From Bufo bufo (lineage: Eukaryota; Chordata; Amphibia; Anura; Bufonidae), in the NCBI RefSeq assembly GCF_905171765.1, contig NC_053389.1:402862645-402926644 (forward strand): a DNA stretch of 64,000 bases. The letters are read 5' to 3'. The notes under the pieces are model-generated. The model saw only the letters and a list, made by a program, of their open reading frames with translations, made no database searches and was not told where the DNA came from. Shown here one piece after another: positions 11,195 through 21,539 of the stretch (positions are counted from its first letter, which is position 1; each line of letters starts with the position of its first letter). A program made the translations under genes and the position numbers.

Positions 11195-11511
11195 GGCTCA
11201 ATTCACACCTGAGCGTTCTGAAAGGAGCGCTCTGTATGCGCGATTGTACGGACGTTTACAAGCGCGCATACAGAGACAAGTGTGCACACAGTGTCGCGCG
11301 TTCCCGAAAGTCTATGTACGGGAACGCGCGACAAGCGCCCAAAAAAACGCTCCTGTACTTGTGTGAGCGTCGGGCGTTTTACAGCGCGATCGTACGCGCT
11401 GTAAAACGCCCAGGTGAGAACCATTCCCATAGGGAAGCATTGGTTTCTCCTTGTTGAGCATTTTACAGCGCGTAGGAACGCGCTGTAAAACGCTCAGGTG
11501 TGAATTGAGCC
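11195..11511. mobile_element. MITE inserted in the MADF start exon (TGA duplication)
   Basis: Inverted ends GGCTCAATTCACACCTGAGC and GCTCAGGTGTGAATTGAGCC bound 317 bp. TGA stands on both sides (11192-11194 and 11512-11514). Taking out the MITE and one TGA restores the frame exactly at a GAG codon. Its ends resemble those of the surrounding Harbinger (GGCT..TTCACAC.TGAGC), so a related Harbinger transposase probably moved it. It is rich in CGCG palindromes. Confidence 0.85.
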
Positions 11512-12139
11512 TGAGACTCTGATCAGGCTTGTGCGTTCAAAACGCTGCCTGTATGACATCCAGGATGCCAATTTCGAAAATAGGAGAAGCAGGCATGGGA
11601 GGACATTGGCCAAAACATCTGGCCACAGTGGATGAGCTTATCCAAAACAGGGAAAGAAGGCCAAGGTATTGACATGTGTGTTCTGAGTGTAAAAAGGAAC
11701 TCCTTGTGTGCACTGGTGTAAAAACTATATATGTAATAGTCCAGCCCATCTCTACCTGCAGCCCTCCAGCTGTTGTCTAACTACAACTCCCAATATGCTG
11801 TGCTGTATTTTACTTGCTGTAGCCTGTCCAGGCATGCATGGAGTTGTAGTTTTGCTACAGCTGTAGGGCTGCAGCTTCACCATCCCTGTTCTAGTATATG
11901 GGCAGTCAATGTTTCCCGTCATCCACATTCTGGCACAATGTAGTGGGGCAGTATGCTCAATTTGCACTTGTTCCACTGTGTTTCGCCAGATGGCGCTGTT
12001 CCAATCTGGAAATGTTTTGCAATTTAAAATTTTGGCCTACATTTGTGGGTCGGATTGGTGGTATAAAGTTGATATGGATATTGTCTACGGTTAAACATTA
12101 TTGTGCTTGTGGGCTATTGCAGCACTGGCACATTATAGG

Positions 12140-15100
12140 TCAGTGTATGTGTACAGTACCAGTATTGGCCACATAAATGGGACCCCTAATTCCGCCCACA
12201 TTGTTTTCCCTTGTTAATGGACGAGTATTGGCCCCATAAATGGGACCCCAAATTCCGCCAACATTGTTTTCCCTTGTTAATGGACGAGTATTGGTGGGCA
12301 CTATTGGTGCTTCTACAAGGGGCACTATATAGGTGAAAAAAGGGCATTGTACACATTCACTCTTCAAATTTTTTAATGCAGCCATTACACTAATCCAATA
12401 AAATGGAATATTAAAAGATAACGAAACAATCTTTGCTGCGGGAAAAAACAAAATATTAGAAAATGATATGGCTTGCATTTGCCAAGGTAACTCCCCCTGT
12501 GGTGACATGAAATATGCAGTGAAGTGGTCCCGAATAGCGGCACCATGTGTGGTCCCACGAACACCGCTGCGAATAGTACTCTCCATGGAATGGCTCAAAG
12601 AATCCTCAAAATTGAAGCCATCCCTTTGTCTGACAAAATTGTGAAGAGCACATGCTGCCTTCACAGCCGAGATGGCGGTCTCCAATTTAAGATGTATGGG
12701 TGAGTGCAGAACTCGCCATTTGTTGGATAATATGCCGAATGCACATTCCACCACCCTGCGTGCTCTTGTCAGACGATAATTAAAAACACGGCGCGCAATG
12801 GAGAGACCACGGCTGGAGTATGGCCTCATAAGATGCTCACCTAGAGCAAATGCCTCGTCCCCTACAAAAACAAATGGCATAGACGGATAAGTGGTGCCAG
12901 GCAGTGTTCCCGGGAAGGTCAAGGGAATTATTAATGAGCATTTGACCAAAGTCTGAATGCCCAAAAACAGCAGAGTCAGAGCTGCTGCCATAGGAACCCA
13001 CATCGATGTAACGGAAACAATAGTTAGCATCACATACTGCAAAAAGAACTACAGAAAAGTATTTTTTATAATTAAAGAACTGACTGCCACTCCTCATTGG
13101 CTTCAGAACGCGGATGTGTTTGCCGTCAATTGCTCCTACACAGTTTGGGAAATTGCATGTTAGCTGAAAAGTATCCGAAATTTTCAGCCACTCCTCCTTG
13201 TTTGGTTGCCCCATGACAGCAGCATGTAGGACATGCCAAATGGCGATGCAGGTTTCCTTCACGATTACACTGGCTGTGGATTTCCCGATCAGGAAGGTGT
13301 AGTGAAGACTGATCAAAGAGTGGCCAGTAGCTAGATAGCTGCAAAAAAAGATTGAAAATCGGGATTTAAAATAATGGATGATGCTTTTTTTTTTATATAG
13401 TCAATGTTCTGAAAAGCAAGTGGAAGAGCCTAAAAGATGCTTTCGTTCGTCATCGGCGCAAGGAGAGGGAACAGAGGAGCGGAGCTTCGCCAGGTGCACG
13501 ATCAAGTTATGTGCATGCCGACCAAATGGCATTTCTCATCCCATGCACTGAAATGCGGAGGTGAGTCCAGTGCATACACATGCAGGAGAGGGTGTGGTAT
13601 GACATGCATTCACTTTCAAATCTTGCAGATACTTATGTATATTTTCATGTTCACAGCACCGATAGTAGCTGGTCCCAACCACAACAGCAGGAGGAGGAAG
13701 AGGGGGAGGTCAACAGAGAGAGTGAGGCCTGTGCGTCAACGGGGCCACTAATTCCTCCTCCACCCGATCCCACCCCTACATTCCAAACCCCCACACAGCC
13801 TGCACCACCTGTCGTGGAACCCGCAAACATTAGGATTCAACGACCAAAAAGGAGAAGGCCATCACGCCATGAGGACCGGCTAATAGCATGCCTGGATGCA
13901 CTTGCCCATCCTGCCCCCAAACTCTCTTGTGATGGGCTTTTCCTTTTGAGTTTGGAGGAAAAAATGCAGCAAGTGCCCAGAAGTAGAATCACCGAAGCGA
14001 GGGATACTTTAACAAGGGTGCTAGATAGCTTCATACCATGTTATGATAGCACACAGGCCAACAATGCACCACAACATCCACCACAACATCCACCACAACA
14101 TCCACCACCCACTCACACATACACATCACAAAAATACCCACAAACTAACATACCACACCCTCACGACACATGGCACACACAACCCCAATCCTCTTCCTAC
14201 TATCCCTCCACCAGCATGGGCAACAACCCCTCCACCACCGCTCCAATGCAATCTGGCCAGCAATCAGGCGGACTGAGAGAGGCCATGCGGGATCCTGAGC
14301 CAAATTTCTCCTTTCCGCAGTACCAAAATCTGTAAAAATTTACAGTCTTAATTTTGTGTGTCCGGGGTGTTGTGCATTGTTTTTTTATGGCAGAAATTTG
14401 CCGACTAAGTTTACGTTTTAAAGACAAAGAGTTATGTTGTTTGAGTAAAGCACACTTTGTGCATTTTTGGTGGAACAGGAACATGTTCGGTACCTTTTCC
14501 CCAAATTAAAAACATTTGCGAAGTTTGTGTGACTCTTATTTTGAAGGGAGTGGGTCCGTATGGGAAAATGTGCGTAAACTATGTAAGTATGGTATCTATA
14601 TGCCCAATTTAAAAAGCATACACATCAAATCCACCCCCCGCTAAAAAAAACAAACGACACAACCAACCGTTGGAAATAACAAAGGCCACACTAATATCCA
14701 GTCACCACACAATGCAAATGCTTTAGAAGGCCACAATTAGAGTCTACTTACCGCAAAGTAATAATCAGTCTTTCCGCGGGTGGTATACTGTCCCGCATGA
14801 AGGTGTCCTGACGTTCTAAATGGGTGCCCAACAACCCCAGGAGCTCATCAAAGCTGTTCCAACCAAAAATGGCGAGGGTTAACATTCACAAAATACTACA
14901 ACTGGTACCTTCACAATTGCAACACCACTACTATAACTATTGTATATGTCCAAACCTGGTGATGGACATCCTCGTGTATGAAAAAAAATTGTCTTCATGG
15001 GCCCGGAGGCCCACGTACAGTGCCCAAAACTGTCCCCTTACAGTTCGATTGGCAATGACAGGATGGACCCAGAAGCGTCGCCTGCTCTCTCTCCTTCGCC

Positions 15101-15176
15101 GCAAACGTCCGAGATGGATTGCTGCAACAATTGCCGCAATTGGTCGCCTTCTGGAAAATTCCATGACTGCAAACAA
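12140..15176 (-). pseudogene. PIF/Harbinger DDE transposase, three exons, one frameshift
   Basis: Exon 1 (15176-14956) reads RRRFWVHPVIANRTVRGQFW to RMSIT; its donor at 14955 (GTTTGG) joins the acceptor before 14853 so that S-F-D-E-L-L follows. Exon 2 (14853-14752) ends PPAERLIITL at a GTAAGT donor. Exon 3 starts at 13338 (YLATGHSLISLHYTFLIGKS). The catalytic residues are visible: first Asp in AIDGKHI, second in GSSSDSAVF, Glu in RRVVECAFG. Near 12905-12917 the frame shifts once, from SLDLPG to PGTTYPSMPFVFVGDEAF. The conserved C-terminus runs to about 12478 (GELPWQMQAI); the open frame beyond, to 12140, crosses a duplicated 63-bp unit and is doubtful. HARBI1 is the domesticated relative. Intron 2 (13339-14751) contains two exons of the antisense MADF gene. 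Confidence 0.85.
12162..12287. repeat. Two tandem copies of a 63-bp unit
   Basis: GTATTGGCC(A/C)CATAAATGGG starts at 12162 and again at 12225, and a partial third copy starts at 12288. The unit length is a multiple of three, which keeps the antisense frame open and gives a duplicated peptide (TRPLTRENNVGG) that is probably not real coding sequence. Confidence 0.8.
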
Positions 15177-16063
15177 TCAACTCTCCCAAAACCCATGAAA
15201 TTGCACACCTGCATATCTCTATCATTAGACACCTTTCATATAGACAGGGCTGTATTTTCATAGGACAACACTGCTGTCCATCATACAAACGTGCGTAATA
15301 CGCGCGTTGGCTATGGCCAAAAACGCGCACAAAAACGCGCCTAAAACGCGCAACAAAAACACGCGTTAAACGCGCAGATCAAAAACGCTCAGGTCTGAAC
15401 CCAGCCTAAGTTTGTTCCATGCATGAACTCTGTGTGTCTCCATTTAGTGAATGCCTCTGGAAACTTCGTCTCTGCTCTACAGTTGCACAGTGTGTGGTCT
15501 CGGATCGGACCTTGAATACTTCACCGTCTCATCCTTAGGTATTTGGTTTCACAGACTCTTCTGTATGAACTTTAGCCTGGTCTGGCTTTTCTCTGACGTT
15601 TTCCCACAGAGGTTATTATTTGGACTACATTATTTCTATATGATTTCTGGCTTGGACTTTACTGCTGTGTTTTCAATAAATCCATGTCAGTTCAGATCTT
15701 TGCCTGGTTGCTTGGGGTTCTGAAGCATTACAAAAGTTACTTTTATTCAATCAGCAAGTAATTTTTGCACGGGAAATGACACAGGTGTCTCCCAAAAGAT
15801 AATAAGATGATGTACAAGAGGCATTGTGGAAAAAAAAACATTTCTCAGCTTTTATTTACATTTGAGCAAAAAGTGTCCAGTTCAAAATTCTTCATACCCT
15901 TCACAAACTGTCAGTCTGTGGGAAAATTAAAAGTTCTATACCATTCCAAATAGTCCAAACTGTTCTGAAGTATCCTAATTACCCTGATTAATTGGGAACA
16001 GCTGTTTTAATCAACTCAACTGGTGAAAAACAGCAGCTCTCTGCAGTTGGTTTGTGGACAGTC

Positions 16064-16810
16064 ATGGCTAAGACAAAGAAGCTCAGTGAGGACCTATGGC
16101 TGCGCATTGTGGCTCACAAGTCAGGAAAGAGCTACAAGGCCATTTCTAAATGTTTTCAAGTTCCAGTGGCTACAGTGCAAAGTATTATTAAAAAATACAA
16201 GATGTTCCGCACTGTGGAAAATCTCAGAGGATGTGGTCGGAAGCCAAAAACGACACCTGTGCTGGCCAGGAGGATAGTTAGAGAGGTGAAAAAGAATCCA
16301 AGGATCACCACCAAGGCCATTCTGGTGAATCTGGGCTCTGCTGGTGGCAATGTCTCAAGGCAGACAATCCAACAGACACTGCACACTGCTGGGTTCCACG
16401 GATGCAGACCAAGGAGGACGCCACTTCTCCAGATAAGGCACACAAAAGCTCGCTTAGCCTTTGCAAAAGCTCATCTGGACAAAGAAGAAGACTTCTGGTC
16501 TTCTCAGTGTTATGGTCAGATGAAACAAAAATTTTATTGCTTGATCACAATGATGTTTCCTTCATTTGGCGTAAAAAAAGGAGAAGCCTTCAACCCAAAG
16601 AACACCATCCCCACTGTCAAACATGGTGGTGGGAACCTAATGCTTTGGGTGTGTTTTTCAGCCAATGGACCAAGGAACCTAATCACAGTAAACGGAACCA
16701 TGAAAAAAGAGCAATACATGAGGATTCTCAACGACCACATTAGGCAGTCTGCAGAGAAACTTGGCCTTGGGCACCAGTGGACATTTCAGCATGACAATGA
16801 CCCAAAACAG
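16064..16810 (+). pseudogene. Tc1 transposase 1, frameshifted and 3'-truncated
   Basis: ATG at 16064 (MAKTKKLSEDLWLRIVAHKS) starts a paired helix-turn-helix DNA-binding region, followed by the GRKPKT linker and the second HTH (RQTIQQTLHTAGFHGCRPRR). The catalytic part shows WSDETK (in another frame at about 16510), KHGGGNLMLWVCFSANG and FQHDNDPK with the second Asp. Two compensating frameshifts lie near 16500 and 16572. After HDNDPK the sequence switches to another element, so the last acidic residue (DLNPIE region) is missing. About 250 of the usual 340 codons remain. Confidence 0.9.
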
Positions 16811-18216
16811 CTGTTCCATGGCCAGGTGTGTGTTATTCCCTCATTATCCCAATTACAATGATCAGATAAAAGGTCCAGAGATTATTTCAAGTGTGCTATT
16901 TGCATTTGGAATCTGTTGCTGTCAACTCTCAGATGAGATCCAAAGAGCTGTCACTATCAGTGAAGCAAGCCATCATTAGGCTGAAAAAAACAAATACAAA
17001 CCCATCAGAGAGATAGCAAAAACATTAGGCATGGCCAAAACAACTGTTTGGAACATTCTTAAAAAGAATGAACGCACCAGTGAGCTCAGCAACACCAAAA
17101 GACCACGGAAAAGAACTGTGGTGGATGACCGAAGAATTCTTTCCCTGGTGAAGAAAACACCCTTCACAACAGTTGGCCAGATCAAGAACACTCTCCAGGA
17201 GGTAGGTGTATGTGTGTCATAGTCAACAATCAAGAGAAGACTTCACCAGAGTGAATACAGAGGGTTCACCAGAAGATGTAAACCATTGGTGAGCCTCAAA
17301 AACAGGAAGGCCAGATTAGAGTTTGCCAAACAACATCTAAAAAAGCCTTCACGGTTCTGGAACAAAATCCTATGGGCAGATGAGACCAAGATCAACTTGT
17401 ACCAGAGTGATGGGAAGAGAAGAGTATGGAGAAGGAAAGGAACTGCTCATGATCCTAAGCATACCACCTCATCAGTGAAGCATGGTGGTGGTAGTGTCAT
17501 GGCGTGGGCATGTATGGCTGCCAATGGAACTGGTTCTCTTATATTTATTGATGATGTGACTGATGACAAAAGCTGCAGGATGAATTCTGAAGTGTTTCAG
17601 GCAATATTATCTGCTCATATTCAGCCAAATGCTTCAGAACTCATTGGACGGCGCTTAACAGTGCAGATGGACAATGACCCAAAGCATACTGCAAAAGCAA
17701 CCAAAGACATTTTTAAGGGAAAGAAGTGGAATGTTATGCAATGGCCAAGTCAATCACCTGACCTGAATCAGATTGAGCATGCATTTCACTTGCTGAAGAC
17801 AAAACTGAAGGGAAAATGCCCCAAGAACAAGGAGGAACTGAAGACAGTTGCAGTAGAGGCCTGGCAGAGCATCAACAGGGATGAAACCCAGCGTCTGGTG
17901 ATGTCTATACGTTCCAGACTTCAGGCTGTAATTGACTGCAAAGGATTTGCAACCAAGTATTAAAAAGTGAAAGTTTGATTTATGATTATTATTCTGTCCC
18001 ATTACTTTTGGTCCCTTAACAAGTGGGAGGCACATATGCAAACTGTTGTAATTCCTACACCGTTCAACTGATTTAGATGTAAATACCCTCAAATTAAAGC
18101 TGACAGTCTGCAGTTAAAGCACATCTTATTTGTTTCATTTTAAATCCATTGTGGTGGTGTATAGAGCCAAACATGTTAGAATTGTGTTGATGTCCCAATA
18201 TTTATGGACCTGACTG
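16811..18216 (+). mobile_element. Tc1-like element 2, 5' end missing
   Basis: The 3' terminus ends TTTATGGACCTGACTG at 18216, followed by TA, and the 90 bp before it form the inverted end that also bounds the copy at 49503-50673. The left inverted end is absent: at 16811 the element begins inside its 5' non-coding region, fused to Tc1 element 1. An end-to-end deletion or template switch between two Tc1 copies explains this. Confidence 0.85.
16933..17963 (+). pseudogene. Tc1 transposase 2, nearly complete
   Basis: ATG at 16933 (MRSKELSLSVKQAIIRLKK) begins the paired-like DNA-binding region. An extra base in the A-run near 16985 shifts the frame, after which MAKTTVWNILKKNERT to the end lies in one frame, with a single TAG at 17220 after GVCVS. 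The DDE triad is visible: ILWADETK, VQMDNDPKHTAKA and SPDLNQIEHAF. The C-terminus is VIDCKGFATKY, then TAA at 17961. With about 340 codons it is full length and has only two defects, so it is the best-preserved Tc1 gene here. Confidence 0.92.
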
Positions 18217-18288
18217 TATATTTTTAAAAGTATTAATTTTAAGTGATGATGTGTATTTAGTGTTAGTAATAAATACTGTATTGAATGC

Positions 18289-19306
18289 TAGTGATGAGCA
18301 CGAATATTCGAATAGCGAATATTAATCGCGAATATTGCAACATCGCTAATTTGCGAATATTTCTAATATAGTGCTATATATTTGCTATATCGAATATTTG
18401 TCATTTTTTAACATCTGAAAACATGATTCTTCCCTGCTTCTTTCTTCTGGGTCAATGAGTCATTGGCCCACAAGCAACTTAAGCAGGAAGGAATCATGAT
18501 ATCATATGGAAAAAAAATGACAAATATTCTAAAAAACAAATATATAGTGAATATATTCAATATTTTGAATATTCGCATTTTAAAAAAAAAATCTGTACAG
18601 TTGTTCGCATACTCCTCCCCGACAAGCTTCCCCGTCACTATGGGAACGCCTACGGATTAGAAAATACCATCGGATCTTAGTTTTCCCTGAGATCGTGAAA
18701 ACTCAGATCCGATGGTATATTCTAACTCACAGCCGTTCCCACGGTGACGGGACGCTTGTCGTGGAGGAGAATGCCAAAGTGGAATAACAGTACAGATTGA
18801 AAAAAAAAAAGACGAATATTCTAAATAACTAATATATTCGCTATATTGCTATAACTTCGTTTTTTAGAATATTTGTCATATTCTAAAAAACGAAGTTATA
18901 GCAATATAGCGAATATTCGTAAAATACACATATAGACTGCAATTTAGCTAATATAGTGCTATTGTATTTTTTTTTTATAGTGTACATTTTTATAGATTAT
19001 AGCACTATATTAGCTAAATTGCAGTCTATATGTGTATTTGTGTATTTTCAGAATATTTGCTATATTGCTATAGCATAGTTTTTTAGAATATTTGTCATAT
19101 TCTAAAACAAGAATATATAGCAATATAGCGACTATTCCTAAAATACACATATTAGCCAATAGCCATAGCCAACCAATAGGAGAGTTACCTTATACAGGTA
19201 AAAAAAAAAATAATCGCAATTGACGAATATTCGATTTTGACGAATATTTAATTGAATATTCGCTAAATATCGCAAAATCGAATATGGCACCTCCCGCTCA
19301 TCACTA
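18289..19306. mobile_element. Hairpin-rich non-autonomous hAT-like element
   Basis: Ends TAGTGATGAGC and GCTCATCACTA; flanks TTGAATGC (18281-18288) and TTGATTGC (19307-19314) form an 8-bp duplication with one mismatch, as hAT insertions make. The 1018-bp interior has no gene and is nearly all inverted repeats: about 18608-18760, 18828-18918, 18920-19045 and 19050-19140, mostly built on GAATAT and TATAGCAATATAGC. Confidence 0.85.
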
Positions 19307-19314
19307 TTGATTGC

Positions 19315-19840
19315 CTGTGAGCCGACCATTATTCTAGTTATTTATTGCAAGAGCTATTGGTTGATAGCAGGTCAGGCTCTACCCAGGTGAACTCTCCATT
19401 TTATTGTGTGCACTTACTTCACTTGCCAAAAAAAAAGTTAAAAAACAAAACAAAAAAAGGGCGAATCAGTAATTTTTTGCCGTTAGACCGCTTGTCCTAT
19501 AGGCTACAATGAATTACCATTGCAGCCTATGGGAGAGTCAATATGTTTTGTATTGATGTGTTGGCTAGAGCCTTCCAAAATGTACAAGTAGCTCTCACAA
19601 TTGCAACATGAATGAATAAAAACTTAAATTTGAGTGGAGTTCACATTCACAGAACACATGGAGTGTCTTTCGGATATAGTTCCTCAGATATATAGCTTTG
19701 GTTCTCACATATGTCGATGCTCTAGCCTCCTAAAAATGAAAGAAGAGACGGCCCGACATAGTGAAGTCCCGCTTACTGAGTGATAATATAATAATTAATT
19801 GTAAAATAACATTCATTTAAAAATGTGCATGCGCTTTCAT
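19315..19840. other. No gene recognised
   Basis: Sequence between the hairpin element and the PLE relic. It has A-runs and a TGGCTAGAG-type repeat-like patch, but no domain-bearing frame. Confidence 0.4.
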
Positions 19841-20829
19841 CAAACACCCAACTTATCTATTCAACAGGGGGTTATAGACCTAATACATATAGAATTCCAT
19901 CAAATCAACAGTTCAGACAATCGCAAAATTACGGGTATGGAAACTATAGACCCCAGTATAATAATGAGAGATGAGCGAATTTTTTAAAAATTTTATTCGC
20001 CGGATCGCAGATTTTTTTTTACAAAATTTTATTTGATCCGAATATATTTGCGGCAATTTTTTTTTTAAAACTGCTATTTCCTGGCTGCAGAGAACCTTTA
20101 TAGTGGTGTAGAATACTGTGCCTTGCAGTAACAGGCATAGGGTAGTGAAATAATACTGTGAGTCCATATGATATGCAGATGACAGGTGTCGCTGTTAGAA
20201 TCACTGCACACTTGAATTATTTGGTCAGTTATGGGTCCAAAACTGACCAAATAACTAAAGTCTGATCTCAGCCTTACAGGTTGATGTTAGCGCCAAGAAG
20301 AAGCGCAATCCTTTTACACCGTCAGCTGATTCAACATAGATGTCAACAGAACCTATTCTATTAAACATTTATACAAGTAGAGCCACCCAGACAGAGGTGG
20401 AGAGGGTGTCAGCAGTAAGTTTGTGTTGACGTAACTGATTATTTTGCCCTTCCTCAGATCTATCACAACAATAACCCACAAAAAATTGATCCTGTCTGTT
20501 GAGCTTCCGCCTTCACTCAGTCAGCATTTGGTCAGTAATCCATCAGTATTGCTAATAACAAAACAAAAAAAAGGAGTGGATCCAAAACAGAGATGACACG
20601 TGAACGGAATATTTGCAAGTCTTCTGTGTTTTGTGCCCACTCCTGCTTTTGGCTACTAAATCATAAGCCAATTCTGATGGGACCATACAGGCCTTACAGC
20701 TGCTACACAGAGAGGATCCGTTGTGCATCACATTTTGCCTTCCTTCTGACAGATCAGAAGAAGAGTCAAATAAATTATGATGTCTGCCAAGCCAAAAAGG
20801 ATAAATAGTGGCCCATTCATGAAGTGAGG

Positions 20830-21380
20830 AGGGTGTAAACAGCCTCAGTAGTCCACAGAGTGGCCCTATGACATATTATGGAGGTGGCGGCAGCATGAGG
20901 AGGCCACAGAGTGGCACAACGGCAGCATTAGAAGACCAAGAGAGGCAAGGTGACATAGTGTGGAGGTGGCAACTGCATGAGGAGACCACAGAGTGGCAAG
21001 GTGACAGTGTGGAGGTGGCAGCAGCATGAGGAGACCAAATAGAGGCAAGGTGGCATAGTTTGGAGGTGGTGGTAGCATCAGGAGGCCATAGAGTGGCACA
21101 ATGACAGAGTGTTGAGGTGGCAGCAGCATGAGGAGATCACAGAGTGGCTAGGTGACATAGTGTGAAGGTGGCAGCAGCATCACAAGACCACATAGTGGCA
21201 AGGTGACATAGTGTGGAGGTGGCAGCAGCATTAGGAGGCCACAGAGTGGGAAGGTTACATAGTGTGGAGGTGTCGGCAGCATAGGGAGACCACAGAGTGG
21301 CAAGGTGACATAGTGTGGAGGTGGCAGCAGCATCAGGAGGCCACAGAGTGGCAAGGTGACATAGTGGGGAGGTGGGTGGC
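20830..21380. repeat. Minisatellite, about 51-bp unit, about 10 copies
   Basis: GTGGAGGTGGCAGCAGCAT followed by GAGGAGGCCACAGAGTGG repeats about every 51 bp between 20878 and 21375, with point changes. It lies in the 3' non-coding flank of hAT 1. Frames that cross it on the minus strand (repeated LCGLLMLPPP-type peptides) are artefacts. Confidence 0.85.
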
Positions 21381-21539
21381 AATACCAGTACCCGCTGAAG
21401 ATGGTGGGTGAAAGAAGGAACACTTGGCATCAGATATGTGGCATCAGGTGGGTGGAAGCATCAGAATAGTAGCTTAGGCAGGTAGCCAGAAGAAACCAGT
21501 CTCTTTTGTCAAAGTGTTTGTGTGGCACCATGGATGATC

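Larger units (their letters stand above)
11169..14338 (+). pseudogene. MADF-domain protein of Harbinger (three exons, interrupted)
   Basis: Exon 1 starts at ATG 11169 (MEEAGCDS), is split by a MITE (11195-11511) and resumes at 11515 (ETLIRLVRSKRCLYDIQDAN); it ends at 11665 before GTATTG. Exon 2 (13401-13560) follows an AG after a T-run and reads VNVLKSKWKSLKDAFVRHRR through YVHADQMAFL to a GTGAGT donor. Exon 3 (13657-14335) begins STDSSWSQPQQQ, then Pro/Gln/His-rich, ending SFPQYQNL before TAA. Splice phases agree at both joins. Together exons 1-2 give a MADF fold: LYD, the AWEDIG helix, then the KSKWKSLKD helix. MADF proteins bind DNA and, in PIF/Harbinger, help bring transposase to the ends. 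Defects: a 1-bp loss near 11590 before AWEDIG, and the MITE. Transposase exon 3 lies inside intron 1 on the other strand. Confidence 0.8.
10818..15406. mobile_element. Autonomous-type PIF/Harbinger element, 4.6 kb
   Basis: Inverted ends GGCTGGGTTCACACTTGAGC and GCTCAGGTCTGAACCCAGCC, with TAA at 10815-10817 and 15407-15409. It encodes the two proteins expected of an active PIF/Harbinger: a DDE transposase (minus strand, exons at 15176-14956, 14853-14752 and 13338 down to about 12478) and a MADF-domain protein (plus strand, exons at 11169-11665, 13401-13560 and 13657-14335). The subterminal regions carry CGCG-rich palindromes. It is 4589 bp, of which 317 bp plus TGA is a later MITE. Each gene appears to have one frameshift, so the copy is young but probably inactive. 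Confidence 0.9.
9992..15732 (+). mobile_element. Solo LTR (about 0.82 kb) interrupted by Harbinger elements
   Basis: The outer ends are TGTAAGGGAGT and AAGCATTACA, with AAAGT duplicated at 9987-9991 and 15733-15737. Subtracting the inserted block 10486-15409 leaves about 817 bp, a normal LTR size. A poly(A) signal AATAAA lies at 15675-15680, about 50 bp before the right end, so the LTR reads on the plus strand. The left part (10000-10250) is GC-rich. No internal retroelement sequence is present, so it formed by LTR-LTR recombination. Confidence 0.85.
9943..16810 (+). mobile_element. Tc1-like element 1, split by a solo LTR and lacking its 3' end
   Basis: Two pieces belong together: 9943-9991 (terminus CAGTGCTGCCCATAATTATT, preceded by TA at 9941) and 15738-16810. 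Removing 9992-15737 joins GACTTAAAGT to TACTTTTATTC without loss, as shown by the AAAGT duplication. The right piece holds the rest of the 5' non-coding region and most of the transposase. The element stops abruptly near 16810, where sequence of a different Tc1 family begins. Confidence 0.8.

Noticed and set aside
12140..12477. C-terminal extension of the Harbinger transposase with a duplicated TRPLTRENNVGG peptide
   Set aside because: It crosses a 63-bp tandem duplication beyond the conserved end of the family; likely 3' non-coding sequence left open by chance.
14043..14276. His/Pro-rich overlapping frame
   Set aside because: Alternative frame of the Pro/Gln/His-rich MADF exon 3.
20866..21430. 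Minus-strand frames with repeated HYVTLPLCGLLMLLPPP-type peptides
   Set aside because: They translate a 51-bp minisatellite; the unit length is a multiple of three, so frames stay open by chance.
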